From: Saccharothrix sp. NRRL B-16314
Lineage (GTDB): Bacteria > Actinomycetota > Actinomycetes > Mycobacteriales > Pseudonocardiaceae
Assembly: GCF_000716595.1 (NCBI RefSeq)
Contig: NZ_JNXC01000001.1
Coordinates: 934,891-998,890 of the forward strand
DNA: 64,000 nt
Direction of reading: 5' to 3'
Positions 54,188 to 63,545 of the stretch are shown piece by piece (within the stretch, counting starts at the first letter, position 1; every line of letters starts with the position of its first letter). The notes below the pieces were generated by a model. It was not told the DNA's origin and searched no databases. It saw only the letters and a list, made by a program, of their open reading frames with translations. A program made the position numbers and the translations under genes.

Positions 54188-57100
54188 TCAGCGCGGTCGG
54201 AAGGTGGCGACCCCGTTCAGCACGACGAGGTCGACGTGCACCTCGTGCGGGCTCTGGCCGGTGAACGGCGGCAGCGGCAACGGCGGTGTGCCGGGCAGGT
54301 GGATGACCAGGTTCACCCCCAACCGGGTCGCGATGAGCCGTCCGGCGAGGTCGCGGGCGTTGGCGGCCCGGACGTCCTCCGGCGAGTTGGTGATGGTCCA
54401 GTTCAGGTTCTCCACCAGCGCGCCGTAGAGCTGGTTCTTCCGCATCGGTCGGGCCGCGGTGAAGTCGGCCACGTGCGCGGCGACGTCCGGGGCGGTGGCG
54501 CCGGTCACCACGTTGTGGCGCAGGTCGGCCGCCGTGACGTTGGCGGCGTGCGCGACCGCCGCGTACAGGCCGTCCGGGGTGGGGGGTGGTGCGGTCGGCA
54601 GGAGGGACTGCGCGGTGTGCTGGAGGTGCCGCATGGCCTCGTCCACGTGCGTCTGCGGCACGCCGGGGGCGCCGTCGTGAGTGCCGTTGTGAGTGCCGTC
54701 GTGCGTGATGTCGGGGAGCGGCGGGTGCGGAGCGGCTTGCGTGTTCGGAGTGGACGGTGCCGAGGACGCGGTGGTGTCCGGAGCGGTGACGACCGGCTGG
54801 ATGCCGGTTGCCGGTGCCGATGACGCGGTGGTGTTCGGGGTGGAGCCGGCGGCCGGCTGGATGCCGCTCGCCGGTGCTGATTCCGGCGGCGTGATGGTGA
54901 TGGACGGCGTGGTGCCAGGCGGTGGGGTGCCAAGCGGTGGGGTGCCGGGTGGCGTGGTGCTGGGTGGCGTGGTGCCGGGCGGTGGGGGAGGCGGTGGGGC
55001 CGGCGGTGTCGGCCGGTTGAAGTCGGCGATTCGCTGGTCCACCACGATCCGGGCGTTCCACCAGTCGAGCTGCCTCGCGTCCGCCTCGGTGCGGCGGTTG
55101 TCCAGCTCGACCTCGGCCGCGGTGATCTCCGCTTCCAAGTCCGCGATGGTGGTCTCGACCTGCTGCTGGGCCCGCAGCGCGGCGTCGCGCTCGTTCGCCG
55201 CCAGCTGGGCCGCCGCACGTCCGGTGTCCAACGTGGTGCCTGCCGTCTCCAGGCCGCCCCGCGCCGCTTCCAGGTCGATCACGGCCTGGTCCAGGTCGAT
55301 CCGGGCCTGTTCCGCGGCGACCCGCGCGTCCTCGACCGCGACCCGCGCGTCGGTCTGCTTCCCGATCGCGTCCGTGTTCGCGGCCTGCGCCGCCGCGGCG
55401 AGGTCGACGGCCGTGGCGACCTCGGCCTCGCGGGCGTCGCGCGCGGCACGGGCGCTGTCCACCTTGCCGACCAGGTCCTTCGCCACCGGGTCGGTGGCGA
55501 TCGGCGGTGCGCCCTCGGGACGGTGGTCCAGGTGGGCGTCGAGGTTGGCCTGGGCGACGTCCAACGCCGCCTGCGCGTCGTCCAGCCTGCCCTGCGCCGC
55601 CCGCACCTCCGCGTCCGCGCCCGCCAGGTCACGCCCGGTGGAGCGCACCTCGACGTCGGCGTCGCCCAGCGCGTCCTGCGCGTCCTGGTGCACGGAGTCG
55701 AGGTGCGTGATCCGCTCGCGCTGGTCCTTGACCGCGGTGCTCGCGTCGTCCCGTGCGGCCTGCGCGTCCCGGACGGCCTGCTCCAGGTCCGGCACGCGGC
55801 CGGCCTCCGCCAGCTGCGTGCCGATCGCGGTGTTGTGCCGCACCTTCGAGTCGGTCAGGTCCTGCTGGAGCAGGGCGACGTCGGCGGCCACCCTGTTGAT
55901 CACGGCCTGGGCGTCGTGCCGCGCGCGGTCCACCGCCAGCTCGGCGTCGCGCCACGCCTTGGCGGTGTCCTTGACCGCGGTCTGCGCGTCGCTCAGGTCG
56001 GCGTCGAAGTCCCGGCCGAGCACCGACTCGGCCTCCGGTGACGGCATCCGCACCGACGCCGAGCCCGGCACGTTCAGGTCCACCACGCTGGTCTTGCCGC
56101 CGATCGTGGCGACCACGCGGTACTCCACGTCGAAGTCGACCAGGCCGGTGCGCCCCTGCGGCTTGAGGTTGTTGATCTTGTTGTTGGTCGCGCCGCCGGA
56201 CACCGCCTCGGCGTCCTCGGCCGCGTGCCGGGTCTCGATGCCGCCGAGGGCGATGGCCGCGGTGTCCTTCGGGTCCTGGGTCGGCTTGACCGAGGCGCTG
56301 CCGGTCGCCCAGCCCACCGACATGTCGCCGGTCTCGCTGTGCTTGGCCTCGGTGGACGTGGTGGTGACCGACGACCTCGGGTTCTCCAGGTTCACGCCGT
56401 CGCTCAGGCCGCCCAGCCTCGGGTTGACCAGCTTGGCGTAGACCTTCACGTCGGCGTGCTGGCCGAACGTCAGGGCCGCCTCGTGCAGCCCCGGCACGGT
56501 CAGCGGGCCGTCGAGCATGCCCGGCAGGCTCGGCTGGAGGTTCTCCGAGCCGAGCGTGGACAGCAGCGTGTTCAACGGGCCGGTGCCCTTGCCCGTGATG
56601 CCCTGGTTGGCGCCCGCCGCGGTCAGCGCCTGGATCGCCGCGGCACGCAGGTCGGCGGCGCCGCGGTAGTTCTCCACCGACGCCTTGGGCGGCAACGTCG
56701 CCGGGTTGCCGTTCTGCTGCCACGCCGTCGCGGCCTCCGGTGTGCCCTGCGCGGCGGGCTGCGCGGTCGTGGTCGACGAGTAGCCGGCCGGTGGCGTGGC
56801 GGCGGGGGTGAACACCTTCTGGTTGTCCGCGTGCAGCCGCACCGCGATGTCCTGCGGTTGCCCGGTGGCCCTGGTGACGAGCTGGTCGCCCTTCTCCACC
56901 ACCAGCTCGAACTCGATGGGCACGGTGTACTTCGCCGCCGGGCCGCTGCCCGCCCGCAGGTGGCCGAACTGCTCGGTGGTCGCCTTGGTGACGGTGCTGC
57001 TGTGCTGCTGGCCGACGTTCGCCGCGGCGATCACGCCCACGCCGCCGGACACGTTCGGGTTCGCGCTGCCGGGCTGGGCGAGGCCGGGCGCCTTGAGCCC

Positions 57101-60100
57101 GAGGCCCCAACCGGTGGCCCTGCCCTGCCCGTCGGTCACCTTCTGGGCGCCCGCGGTCGTGTGCTCCATGTCGATGCCATCGTTGACGACACCGTCGAAG
57201 CTCGGCGCGCCGGTGACCCGGGCCTTGAGCGTGACCTGGTAGGTGTCCTTGCCGAACGTGCCCGGCTGGTGCAGGAGCAGCGGCACACCGCCGTCCAGCG
57301 CACTGTCGATCATCGCCTTGACGCTCGTGGGCGAGGCGAAGTCGACCAGCCGCTGGAAGTTGTTCATCGAGTCCTTGAGCACCGAATCCGGCACCAGGTC
57401 GCTCTTGAACGGGCCGCTCGTCCGGGTGTTGAGGTCGTTGATCAGCCCGGTGACCATGCCGGACAGGTCCGGCGGCGTTTCGAGCGCGCTCAGACCGAGC
57501 GAACTGGGGTTGTCCGGTGTCAGCGTCGCCGGCGGCGTCATCGTGCCGAACGCGGGCGGCGGGGTCTTCGGCTTCACGTCCGGCAGCACGCCCAACTCGC
57601 GCGCCACGTCCTCGCTGACCCGCACGAACACACCGCCGGGCAGGGTGACCGCAGCACCCTCCACGCGCGGCGTCCCGCCGTAGACCGCGTTGCCCGACCG
57701 GCTCTCGCCGACCACCGTGACGTCCGCGTCCAGCTGGATCAGCACGGTCCGCGCGCTGGGCGGCGTGACGACGTTGCGGTCGACGCTGCCGCTGATCTCG
57801 TTCGCGCTGGTCTTGGACGACGAGTACGGCGTGACCTTGCCCGCCACGGCGACGCCGCCCGAGCCGGACGTGGGGGTGGGCTGGCCGGCCGGTGGCGGCG
57901 TCACGTTCGGCTTCACGGGCAGGTTGACGCCGGCGGTGAGGTCGACGGTGTGGCTGCTGCTCTTCGCGTCACCCGCCTTGTAACCGCCGGTGGTCGCGTT
58001 CTCGGTGCCCGTGTCGTCCGAGATCGACACCAGCTTCGGGTTGCCCAGCTGGATCGACATGCCGATGGCGCCGGAGCGGTCGGTGACCCGGCGGCCGTAC
58101 TTGAGGCCGTTCTCCTGCATGCCGGTCTCGGTCAGCTTGCGCAGGTTGGCCTTGATGCTCTCCGGGCTGAACAGCTTGTCGATCTGGTTGCGTGCCTCCG
58201 TGCCGGGCACGGTCAGCGACGAGTCGCCCCTCGCCGCCCGGTTGAGCGCCTCGATGGCCTGGTCGCGCACCACCTCGGTGCCGACCACCGCCTCGACGTG
58301 CAGGAAGTCCGGCGCGGGCGGGCGCGGCACCGGGGGGTTGAGCAGGTCCTTGATCGTCGGCGGCTGGTCCAGCCTGGTGGACACCGGAGGACCCGGGCGG
58401 AAGCCGGACGGGTCGTTGTCCATCGACGAGCCGTCCGACACCCACAGGTGCACCGGGCCGGCGATCTGGTCCAGGTTCACCACGCCGGGCGGGTTCGGCC
58501 CACCGGTCTTCGCGACCAGCTTGGGCTCGGGCACCTGGAGGAACGGCGAGCCCGGCGTCACCCGCTTGACCCACGACCGGTTGCGGCTGAACGTGGTGAT
58601 CTCGATGTCGAACTCGAGGTCCTGCGAGAACACCTGGGCGTTCGCGCTGCCCACGTTGAGCCCGGTGCTGGCGACCGTCGGGCCGCCCGTGTTCTTGTTG
58701 CCCCACCCGTAGGTGTACTTCGCGCCGACCTGCGGCGTCGGGGTGAGCGAGGCGTCGGCGGTCTTGACCGGGAACACCGCCTTGCCCTCGATGCCGATGT
58801 TGACGGACTTCTGCGTGGCGGTGGTGCTGTCCAGCTTCGGCGCGGTGTTCGCCGAGCCGCGCACGTTGCGCGCGTCGACCTGGCCGAGGTGGCTGCCGCC
58901 GGCAGGTCGGGCGCGGACCGTGATGTTGACGTACTCGTTGGTGCTCAGGCCGCGCTTCTTGAGCTGCACCTGCACACCGGGGCCGAGCAGGCTGTCCATC
59001 TTGGTCTTCAGCGCGGTCGCCGACAGCTCGGAGTCGAGCTTGCGCTGGTTGGCCGTGGCCTCCGCGACGTCGGCCAGGCTCTGGCCCTTGCGCGAGCCGG
59101 TGTCCGGGTTGTTCCAGCCCGGCAGGAACTTCCCGAAGCCGGGTAGCGCCGCCAACGTGGACTGGACCTGCGACTGCACCTGCGCGCCGGGGCCGAACTC
59201 GCCGACCTTGACGTTGCCCGCCGCCAGGTCGGCGGCCAGGTAGGGCGGGAGGTACTTGGTGCCCGCCGTGCCCGGCTTGGTGAGCCCGGCGTCGGTGCCC
59301 GGTGGCACCGGCAGGGCCAGCGAGGCGGCCTCTGGCAGGCCGACCCGCATGTACGTGGTGACGGGCATGACGACGTCCGCGCCGTTGGGCGTGCGGACGT
59401 GGACGTTCGCGGTCACCTTGTACAGGCCGGTGCTGCCCTTGAGCTGGATGCCGGTGCGGGTGCTGGAGGTGGTGCCCGCGTTCGAGGACTCGACGGTCCG
59501 GGCCGAGTAGCCGCCGGTGATGCCCGCCGCGCCGCCGATCACGTTCGGCACGCCGACACCGCCGCCCACGCCGGCGGCGATGTCGAAGCCGGACTTGGTG
59601 GTGGCGGTCACCGAGCTGCCCGTGGCCTGGGACTCGTGCAGCCGGAGCTGGGCGGCATCGGTCGTGCCGACCAGTTCGGCGGTCAGCAGGGTGGCCTTCA
59701 TCTGCACGGCGTTGGCCTTGCTGCCGTGCGGGCTGATCAGGGTCGGGGAGGTGACCCAGCCGTCCAGCATCGCGCCCAGGTTGTCGCGGACGGTGGTCGT
59801 GTTGAGGAAGTCCCGCAGCGCGGTGCGGCCCGGGGCGCCGATCTTGGTGATCGACGGGTGGATCTTCGCGGCGACGTCCGTGAACGCCTTGTCGGCGTCG
59901 AAGTCGGTGACCGCCTCGGGCGTCGGGTGCTCCAGCTTGGTCCCCCAGCCCGGCGGCAGGGCCGCGGCGGGTTGGGCGTTGCCGGAGTTGGCGATCGTCT
60001 CCAGGTCGTTCGGCACGGCGAGGGTGACGCCGCCGTTGACCGCCTGCGGGCCGCGCACGGTGCCGTTGGACGCGGTCAGGGTGACCTCGAAGGAGACCGG

Positions 60101-63100
60101 GACGTCGACGTTCGTCGAGCTCTCGCCGCCGCGGATGATCCGCTGGTCGATCGTGCCGGAGGACGTGTTCAGGGTGGTGGCGGGCGTAGCGAGCTGCACC
60201 TTGCCTGCCAGCGACCCGTACGGGCCGATGCCCGCGCTCGCTGCGGCGGCGAGACCGATGTCGTTGGCGGTGGTGAGGTTGGTGGCCGTGCCCGTGGTGG
60301 CGCCGGACTGGACGGACATGTCCACCTTGGTGGTGGTGGACGGCGTGCTGGTGACCGCGGCGACGTCGGCCGGCGGCATCATCGTGGCCTTGACGTTGGC
60401 CTCGTACCAGGTGCCGTCGATCTTGACCTGGAAGTCGCGGCCTCGGCCGAGGAACGACTCGAAGTTGTTCTCCAGCGCGCTTTCGATGACGGCGGCGTCA
60501 CCCGGCGTGATACCGGTCATGGTGCCGGTGACGTGCTTCGCACCCCGCACGTCGGTGGGCGCGATCGTGCCCAACGCCTTGCCCTGCTGGAAGAAGTCCG
60601 GCAGGTTCCGCGACGTGAGCACCGGTCCGGGATTCGGTGCGGGGTTCGGTGCCGGTGCTGCTGACGGCGCGGGTGCCGGTGTGGGTGTGGGTGTGGGTGC
60701 TGGAGCTGGTGCCGCGTTCGGGTTCGGCGCTGGGGTGGTGTTCGGCGCCGGGTTGGTCAGGTTGACCATCGGGATCGGCGCGGAGATGGTCGGCTGCGCC
60801 GGCGGTGGGGTCGAGCGGAACGGGTTGCGCCACGAGGTCATCGGCGGCGCGGGGCGCGTGGACGGGGCGGACCGCGTGGACGGGCCGTGGGACCGGGTGG
60901 ACGGGCCGTCGGTCTGGGTGGGACCGGTGAAGTAGTCGCCCAGCATGGTCTGGAAGGTGTTCGCGGGGTCGAACTTGTTCCACTTCGTGGCCGGCCGGTT
61001 GAACTCCCGGTCGAGCAGGTCGATGTTGCCCTGGTACCGCACGGTCCCGTCGGGGAACTGGTTGTACTGGCTGGGTTTCCCCTCGCGCTCGGCGAGGGCG
61101 TCGGTGATCCGGCGGGCCAGCAGTTCGGTGACGGCCTCGTCGGGGTTGAGGTTCTTGTTGTAGACGCCGCCTTGTCCGTCGCGGTGGGCGAAGGTGACGT
61201 CGCTGCCGACGGAGTGCACGTGCATGAACTCGTGGGTCAGCAGGTGCCGGATGGCGTCGGCCTTGCGTGCGGGGTCTGTGGTGAGGCCGTCGAGGTGGTC
61301 GGTGTTCAGCAGGACGTGCCCGTTGATCGCCCGTGCCGGGTTGGTGAGGGTGCTGTCGATGAGCCCTTGCCGGGTCGCGGCGACGTCGCCGTTGGGGCCG
61401 ACCTTGGCCTGGACGACCTGGTTCAGCAGGGTGGTGTCCAGTTCCTGCTGGACGGCGAAGTGCCTGGCGAACGTCTGCTGGTCGAGCTGCACGACCAGGT
61501 CGGGGTTCACGTCGGGGGTGGTGGTGATGCCGAACTCGCCCAGCTTGCCGGACAGCGCGTCGAAGCCGGCCTGGACCTGCCCGATGTCGACCTGGACGCC
61601 CGCGATGGTCAGCGGTGCCGGGGTGATCCGGTCGGGCAGCCTGGCCAGGATGCCGTCCTTCAGGTCCGCGTCCCGGACGTTCGAGTAGGGGCCTGGCGGG
61701 GTGGTGGGCGCGTTCGTCGGCCCGGCCTGCGTGTCGGGTCCGAGCGGTGGCGGGGGCGCGTGCGGCGGTGCTGTTGCTCCGAAATTCGGCGCCGGAGGTG
61801 CCGGCGGCGGTGGCACTGCCGCTTGCGTCCCGAAGGTCGGCGCAGGTGGCGGCGGCGGTGGTGGTGGTGCTTGCGACCCGAAAGTCGGTGCCGGTGGCGC
61901 AGGTGGGGGCGGGGGCGGTGCTTGCGTCCCGAAGGTCGGTGCCGGAGGTGGCGGCGGTGGCGGTGGCGGCACTGCTGCTTGCTGCGTGGAGGTGGCTCCC
62001 GGCAGGGGCGGCGGGGGCGGCGGCGCGGGTGGGCCGGCGGGCTGGGCGTCGGCTTCGGCGTCGCTGTTGGCGTCGTTGTCGGTATCGGTGTTGCTGACCG
62101 GCCTGGGGTGGAGGTCGGGCCGGGTGCCGAAGTCGGGCAGTCGGGGCGGCGGGGTCTGGCGGGGCGAGTCCGGGTCGTGCAGCGTGGCGTGGTCGGCGTC
62201 GGGCACCATCACCTGGCTGTCGGTGGTGCGCTCGATCGTCCACAGGTGCCGCGGCTTGATCGACGGGTCGCCGTGCACTCCCGCGCCCATCAGCCCGTCG
62301 TCGTTCACCACCAGGTTCGACTGGGTGTGCCCCGGCGGCAGCGGTTTGCCGTCGCTGTTGAAGATGCGGGCGTCCGGACCGGCCGCGTCCTTGTACTCGT
62401 CGGGCAGGCCGAAGTAGTGCGCCACCTCGTGGGCGAGCACGTTCTCCGAGGTCTGCGTGCCCCAGTTGAGCTGGTCCGCCGTCGCGGACTTCGCCACGTC
62501 GACCGTGGTGTGCGCCTGCGCGGGGTCGGTGACGAACTCGACCCTGGCGTGGAACTGGTCGCCCGAGGGCAGCCGGTGACCCTGGTTCAGCAACCGGTCC
62601 ACGCCGGCGGTCGTCTTCTGCGCCACAGCGTCCACATCGGACTGCAACACGCCGTCACCGGGCTTGAGGTGCACCTTGAGGGTGTACTCCTTCACCCAGT
62701 TCCCGGGCGCCACCTCCATCCTGCGCACGTCGTGCCGGATGATGCCGGTCAGGGAGTCGATGTTGCGCGGTGTGCTCGACCGCTGCACGTCGGCGACCTC
62801 GGTGTCGACCGTGCGCACGGGAGCCTTGTCCCGCACCGAATCCCACGACGCCGAGGGCTGCGGGTCCTTCGGCGCGAACCAGTCCGCGGTGTTCGCCGTG
62901 CTGTGCCGCCAGGACTCGTCCGCGGCGACGTCCTTGTCCTTGGTCGGTGGCACCTCCGGGTCCACCGACGGCGGCGCGTCGATGTCGGCGGGTGGTGCGG
63001 ACCGCGTCTGGGACGGGCCGTCGGGCTCGTTGCCACCGAAGTAGTCGTCGAGCATGTCCTGGAACGTGGCGTCGGGGTCGAACGGGGCGGCCCACCGGCC

Positions 63101-63544
63101 GCGGGTCTTGTCGAACTCGTTGTTGAGCAGGTCGACGTAGTTCTGGTAGCGGTTGACGCCGTTCTCGTCCTGGTTGTACTGGCTGGTTTCGCCGAGGCGT
63201 TCGGACAGGGCGTCGGTGATGTTGCGGGCCAGCAGTTCGGTGACGGCCTCGTCGGGGTTGACGTTCTTGTTGTAGACGCCGCCTTGACCGTCGCGGTGGG
63301 CGAAGGTGATCTCGCTGCCGACGGAGTGCACGTGCATGAACTCGTGGGTCAGCAGGTGTCGGATGGCGTCGGCCTTGCGTGCGGGGTCGGTGGTGAGGCC
63401 GTCGAGGTGGCCGGTGTTGAGCAGCACGTGGCCGTTGATGGAGCGGGCCGGGTTGGTGAGGGTGCTGTCGATGAGCCCTTGCCGGGTCGCGGCGACGTCG
63501 CCGTTGGGGCCGACCTTGGCCTGGACGACCTGGTTCAGCAGGGT
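54188..63544 (-). CDS. Giant polymorphic-toxin-like protein, main reading frame
   Basis: About 3100 codons, running from a frame break near 63540. From N to C: a zincin-like domain with THEFMHVHSVGS (HExxH) and DEAVTELLAR supplying a likely third Glu (about 63140-63420); a second zincin with LAHEVAHYFGLPDEY, a HExxHxxGxxD site (about 62430); a Pro-rich PPPPPP linker with GTQA repeats (about 61700-62060); a second copy of the HEFMH domain (about 61050-61430); six beta-rich modules of about 250-300 aa each (about 56030-60620), each pairing a helical xSIKANL-like start with a sheet such as GVFVRVSEDVARELGV; a long Ala/Asp/Arg coiled coil (about 55020-56030); a Pro/Thr linker; and a final 150-aa domain ending HEVHVDLVVLNGVATFRPR. 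The best in-frame start is GTG 63427, but homology continues upstream in another frame, so that is not the true start. Confidence 0.75.
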   Translation of the reverse strand, partial: TLLNQVVQAKVGPNGDVAATRQGLIDSTLTNPARSINGHVLLNTGHLDGLTTDPARKADAIRHLLTHEFMHVHSVGSEITFAHRDGQGGVYNKNVNPDEAVTELLARNITDALSERLGETSQYNQDENGVNRYQNYVDLLNNEFDKTRGRWAAPFDPDATFQDMLDDYFGGNEPDGPSQTRSAPPADIDAPPSVDPEVPPTKDKDVAADESWRHSTANTADWFAPKDPQPSASWDSVRDKAPVRTVDTEVADVQRSSTPRNIDSLTGIIRHDVRRMEVAPGNWVKEYTLKVHLKPGDGVLQSDVDAVAQKTTAGVDRLLNQGHRLPSGDQFHARVEFVTDPAQAHTTVDVAKSATADQLNWGTQTSENVLAHEVAHYFGLPDEYKDAAGPDARIFNSDGKPLPPGHTQSNLVVNDDGLMGAGVHGDPSIKPRHLWTIERTTDSQVMVPDADHATLHDPDSPRQTPPPRLPDFGTRPDLHPRPVSNTDTDNDANSDAEADAQPAGPPAPPPPPPLPGATSTQQAAVPPPPPPPPPAPTFGTQAPPPPPPAPPAPTFGSQAPPPPPPPPAPTFGTQAAVPPPPAPPAPNFGATAPPHAPPPPLGPDTQAGPTNAPTTPPGPYSNVRDADLKDGILARLPDRITPAPLTIAGVQVDIGQVQAGFDALSGKLGEFGITTTPDVNPDLVVQLDQQTFARHFAVQQELDTTLLNQVVQAKVGPNGDVAATRQGLIDSTLTNPARAINGHVLLNTDHLDGLTTDPARKADAIRHLLTHEFMHVHSVGSDVTFAHRDGQGGVYNKNLNPDEAVTELLARRITDALAEREGKPSQYNQFPDGTVRYQGNIDLLDREFNRPATKWNKFDPANTFQTMLGDYFTGPTQTDGPSTRSHGPSTRSAPSTRPAPPMTSWRNPFRSTPPPAQPTISAPIPMVNLTNPAPNTTPAPNPNAAPAPAPTPTPTPAPAPSAAPAPNPAPNPGPVLTSRNLPDFFQQGKALGTIAPTDVRGAKHVTGTMTGITPGDAAVIESALENNFESFLGRGRDFQVKIDGTWYEANVKATMMPPADVAAVTSTPSTTTKVDMSVQSGATTGTATNLTTANDIGLAAAASAGIGPYGSLAGKVQLATPATTLNTSSGTIDQRIIRGGESSTNVDVPVSFEVTLTASNGTVRGPQAVNGGVTLAVPNDLETIANSGNAQPAAALPPGWGTKLEHPTPEAVTDFDADKAFTDVAAKIHPSITKIGAPGRTALRDFLNTTTVRDNLGAMLDGWVTSPTLISPHGSKANAVQMKATLLTAELVGTTDAAQLRLHESQATGSSVTATTKSGFDIAAGVGGGVGVPNVIGGAAGITGGYSARTVESSNAGTTSSTRTGIQLKGSTGLYKVTANVHVRTPNGADVVMPVTTYMRVGLPEAASLALPVPPGTDAGLTKPGTAGTKYLPPYLAADLAAGNVKVGEFGPGAQVQSQVQSTLAALPGFGKFLPGWNNPDTGSRKGQSLADVAEATANQRKLDSELSATALKTKMDSLLGPGVQVQLKKRGLSTNEYVNITVRARPAGGSHLGQVDARNVRGSANTAPKLDSTTATQKSVNIGIEGKAVFPVKTADASLTPTPQVGAKYTYGWGNKNTGGPTVASTGLNVGSANAQVFSQDLEFDIEITTFSRNRSWVKRVTPGSPFLQVPEPKLVAKTGGPNPPGVVNLDQIAGPVHLWVSDGSSMDNDPSGFRPGPPVSTRLDQPPTIKDLLNPPVPRPPAPDFLHVEAVVGTEVVRDQAIEALNRAARGDSSLTVPGTEARNQIDKLFSPESIKANLRKLTETGMQENGLKYGRRVTDRSGAIGMSIQLGNPKLVSISDDTGTENATTGGYKAGDAKSSSHTVDLTAGVNLPVKPNVTPPPAGQPTPTSGSGGVAVAGKVTPYSSSKTSANEISGSVDRNVVTPPSARTVLIQLDADVTVVGESRSGNAVYGGTPRVEGAAVTLPGGVFVRVSEDVARELGVLPDVKPKTPPPAFGTMTPPATLTPDNPSSLGLSALETPPDLSGMVTGLINDLNTRTSGPFKSDLVPDSVLKDSMNNFQRLVDFASPTSVKAMIDSALDGGVPLLLHQPGTFGKDTYQVTLKARVTGAPSFDGVVNDGIDMEHTTAGAQKVTDGQGRATGWGLGLKAPGLAQPGSANPNVSGGVGVIAAANVGQQHSSTVTKATTEQFGHLRAGSGPAAKYTVPIEFELVVEKGDQLVTRATGQPQDIAVRLHADNQKVFTPAATPPAGYSSTTTAQPAAQGTPEAATAWQQNGNPATLPPKASVENYRGAADLRAAAIQALTAAGANQGITGKGTGPLNTLLSTLGSENLQPSLPGMLDGPLTVPGLHEAALTFGQHADVKVYAKLVNPRLGGLSDGVNLENPRSSVTTTSTEAKHSETGDMSVGWATGSASVKPTQDPKDTAAIALGGIETRHAAEDAEAVSGGATNNKINNLKPQGRTGLVDFDVEYRVVATIGGKTSVVDLNVPGSASVRMPSPEAESVLGRDFDADLSDAQTAVKDTAKAWRDAELAVDRARHDAQAVINRVAADVALLQQDLTDSKVRHNTAIGTQLAEAGRVPDLEQAVRDAQAARDDASTAVKDQRERITHLDSVHQDAQDALGDADVEVRSTGRDLAGADAEVRAAQGRLDDAQAALDVAQANLDAHLDHRPEGAPPIATDPVAKDLVGKVDSARAARDAREAEVATAVDLAAAAQAANTDAIGKQTDARVAVEDARVAAEQARIDLDQAVIDLEAARGGLETAGTTLDTGRAAAQLAANERDAALRAQQQVETTIADLEAEITAAEVELDNRRTEADARQLDWWNARIVVDQRIADFNRPTPPAPPPPPPPGTTPPSTTPPGTPPLGTPPPGTTPSITITPPESAPASGIQPAAGSTPNTTASSAPATGIQPVVTAPDTTASSAPSTPNTQAAPHPPLPDITHDGTHNGTHDGAPGVPQTHVDEAMRHLQHTAQSLLPTAPPPTPDGLYAAVAHAANVTAADLRHNVVTGATAPDVAAHVADFTAARPMRKNQLYGALVENLNWTITNSPEDVRAANARDLAGRLIATRLGVNLVIHLPGTPPLPLPPFTGQSPHEVHVDLVVLNGVATFRPR
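61335..61433 (-). repeat. Perfect 99-bp duplication, copy B
   Basis: Identical to 63447-63545 (offset 2112). It lies within longer, roughly 400-bp, near-identical copies of the HEFMH zincin module. Confidence 0.9.
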
Positions 63545-63545
63545 G
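63447..63545 (-). repeat. Perfect 99-bp duplication, copy A
   Basis: Second copy of the same stretch. Its right-hand end coincides with the frame break of the giant gene. Confidence 0.9.
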
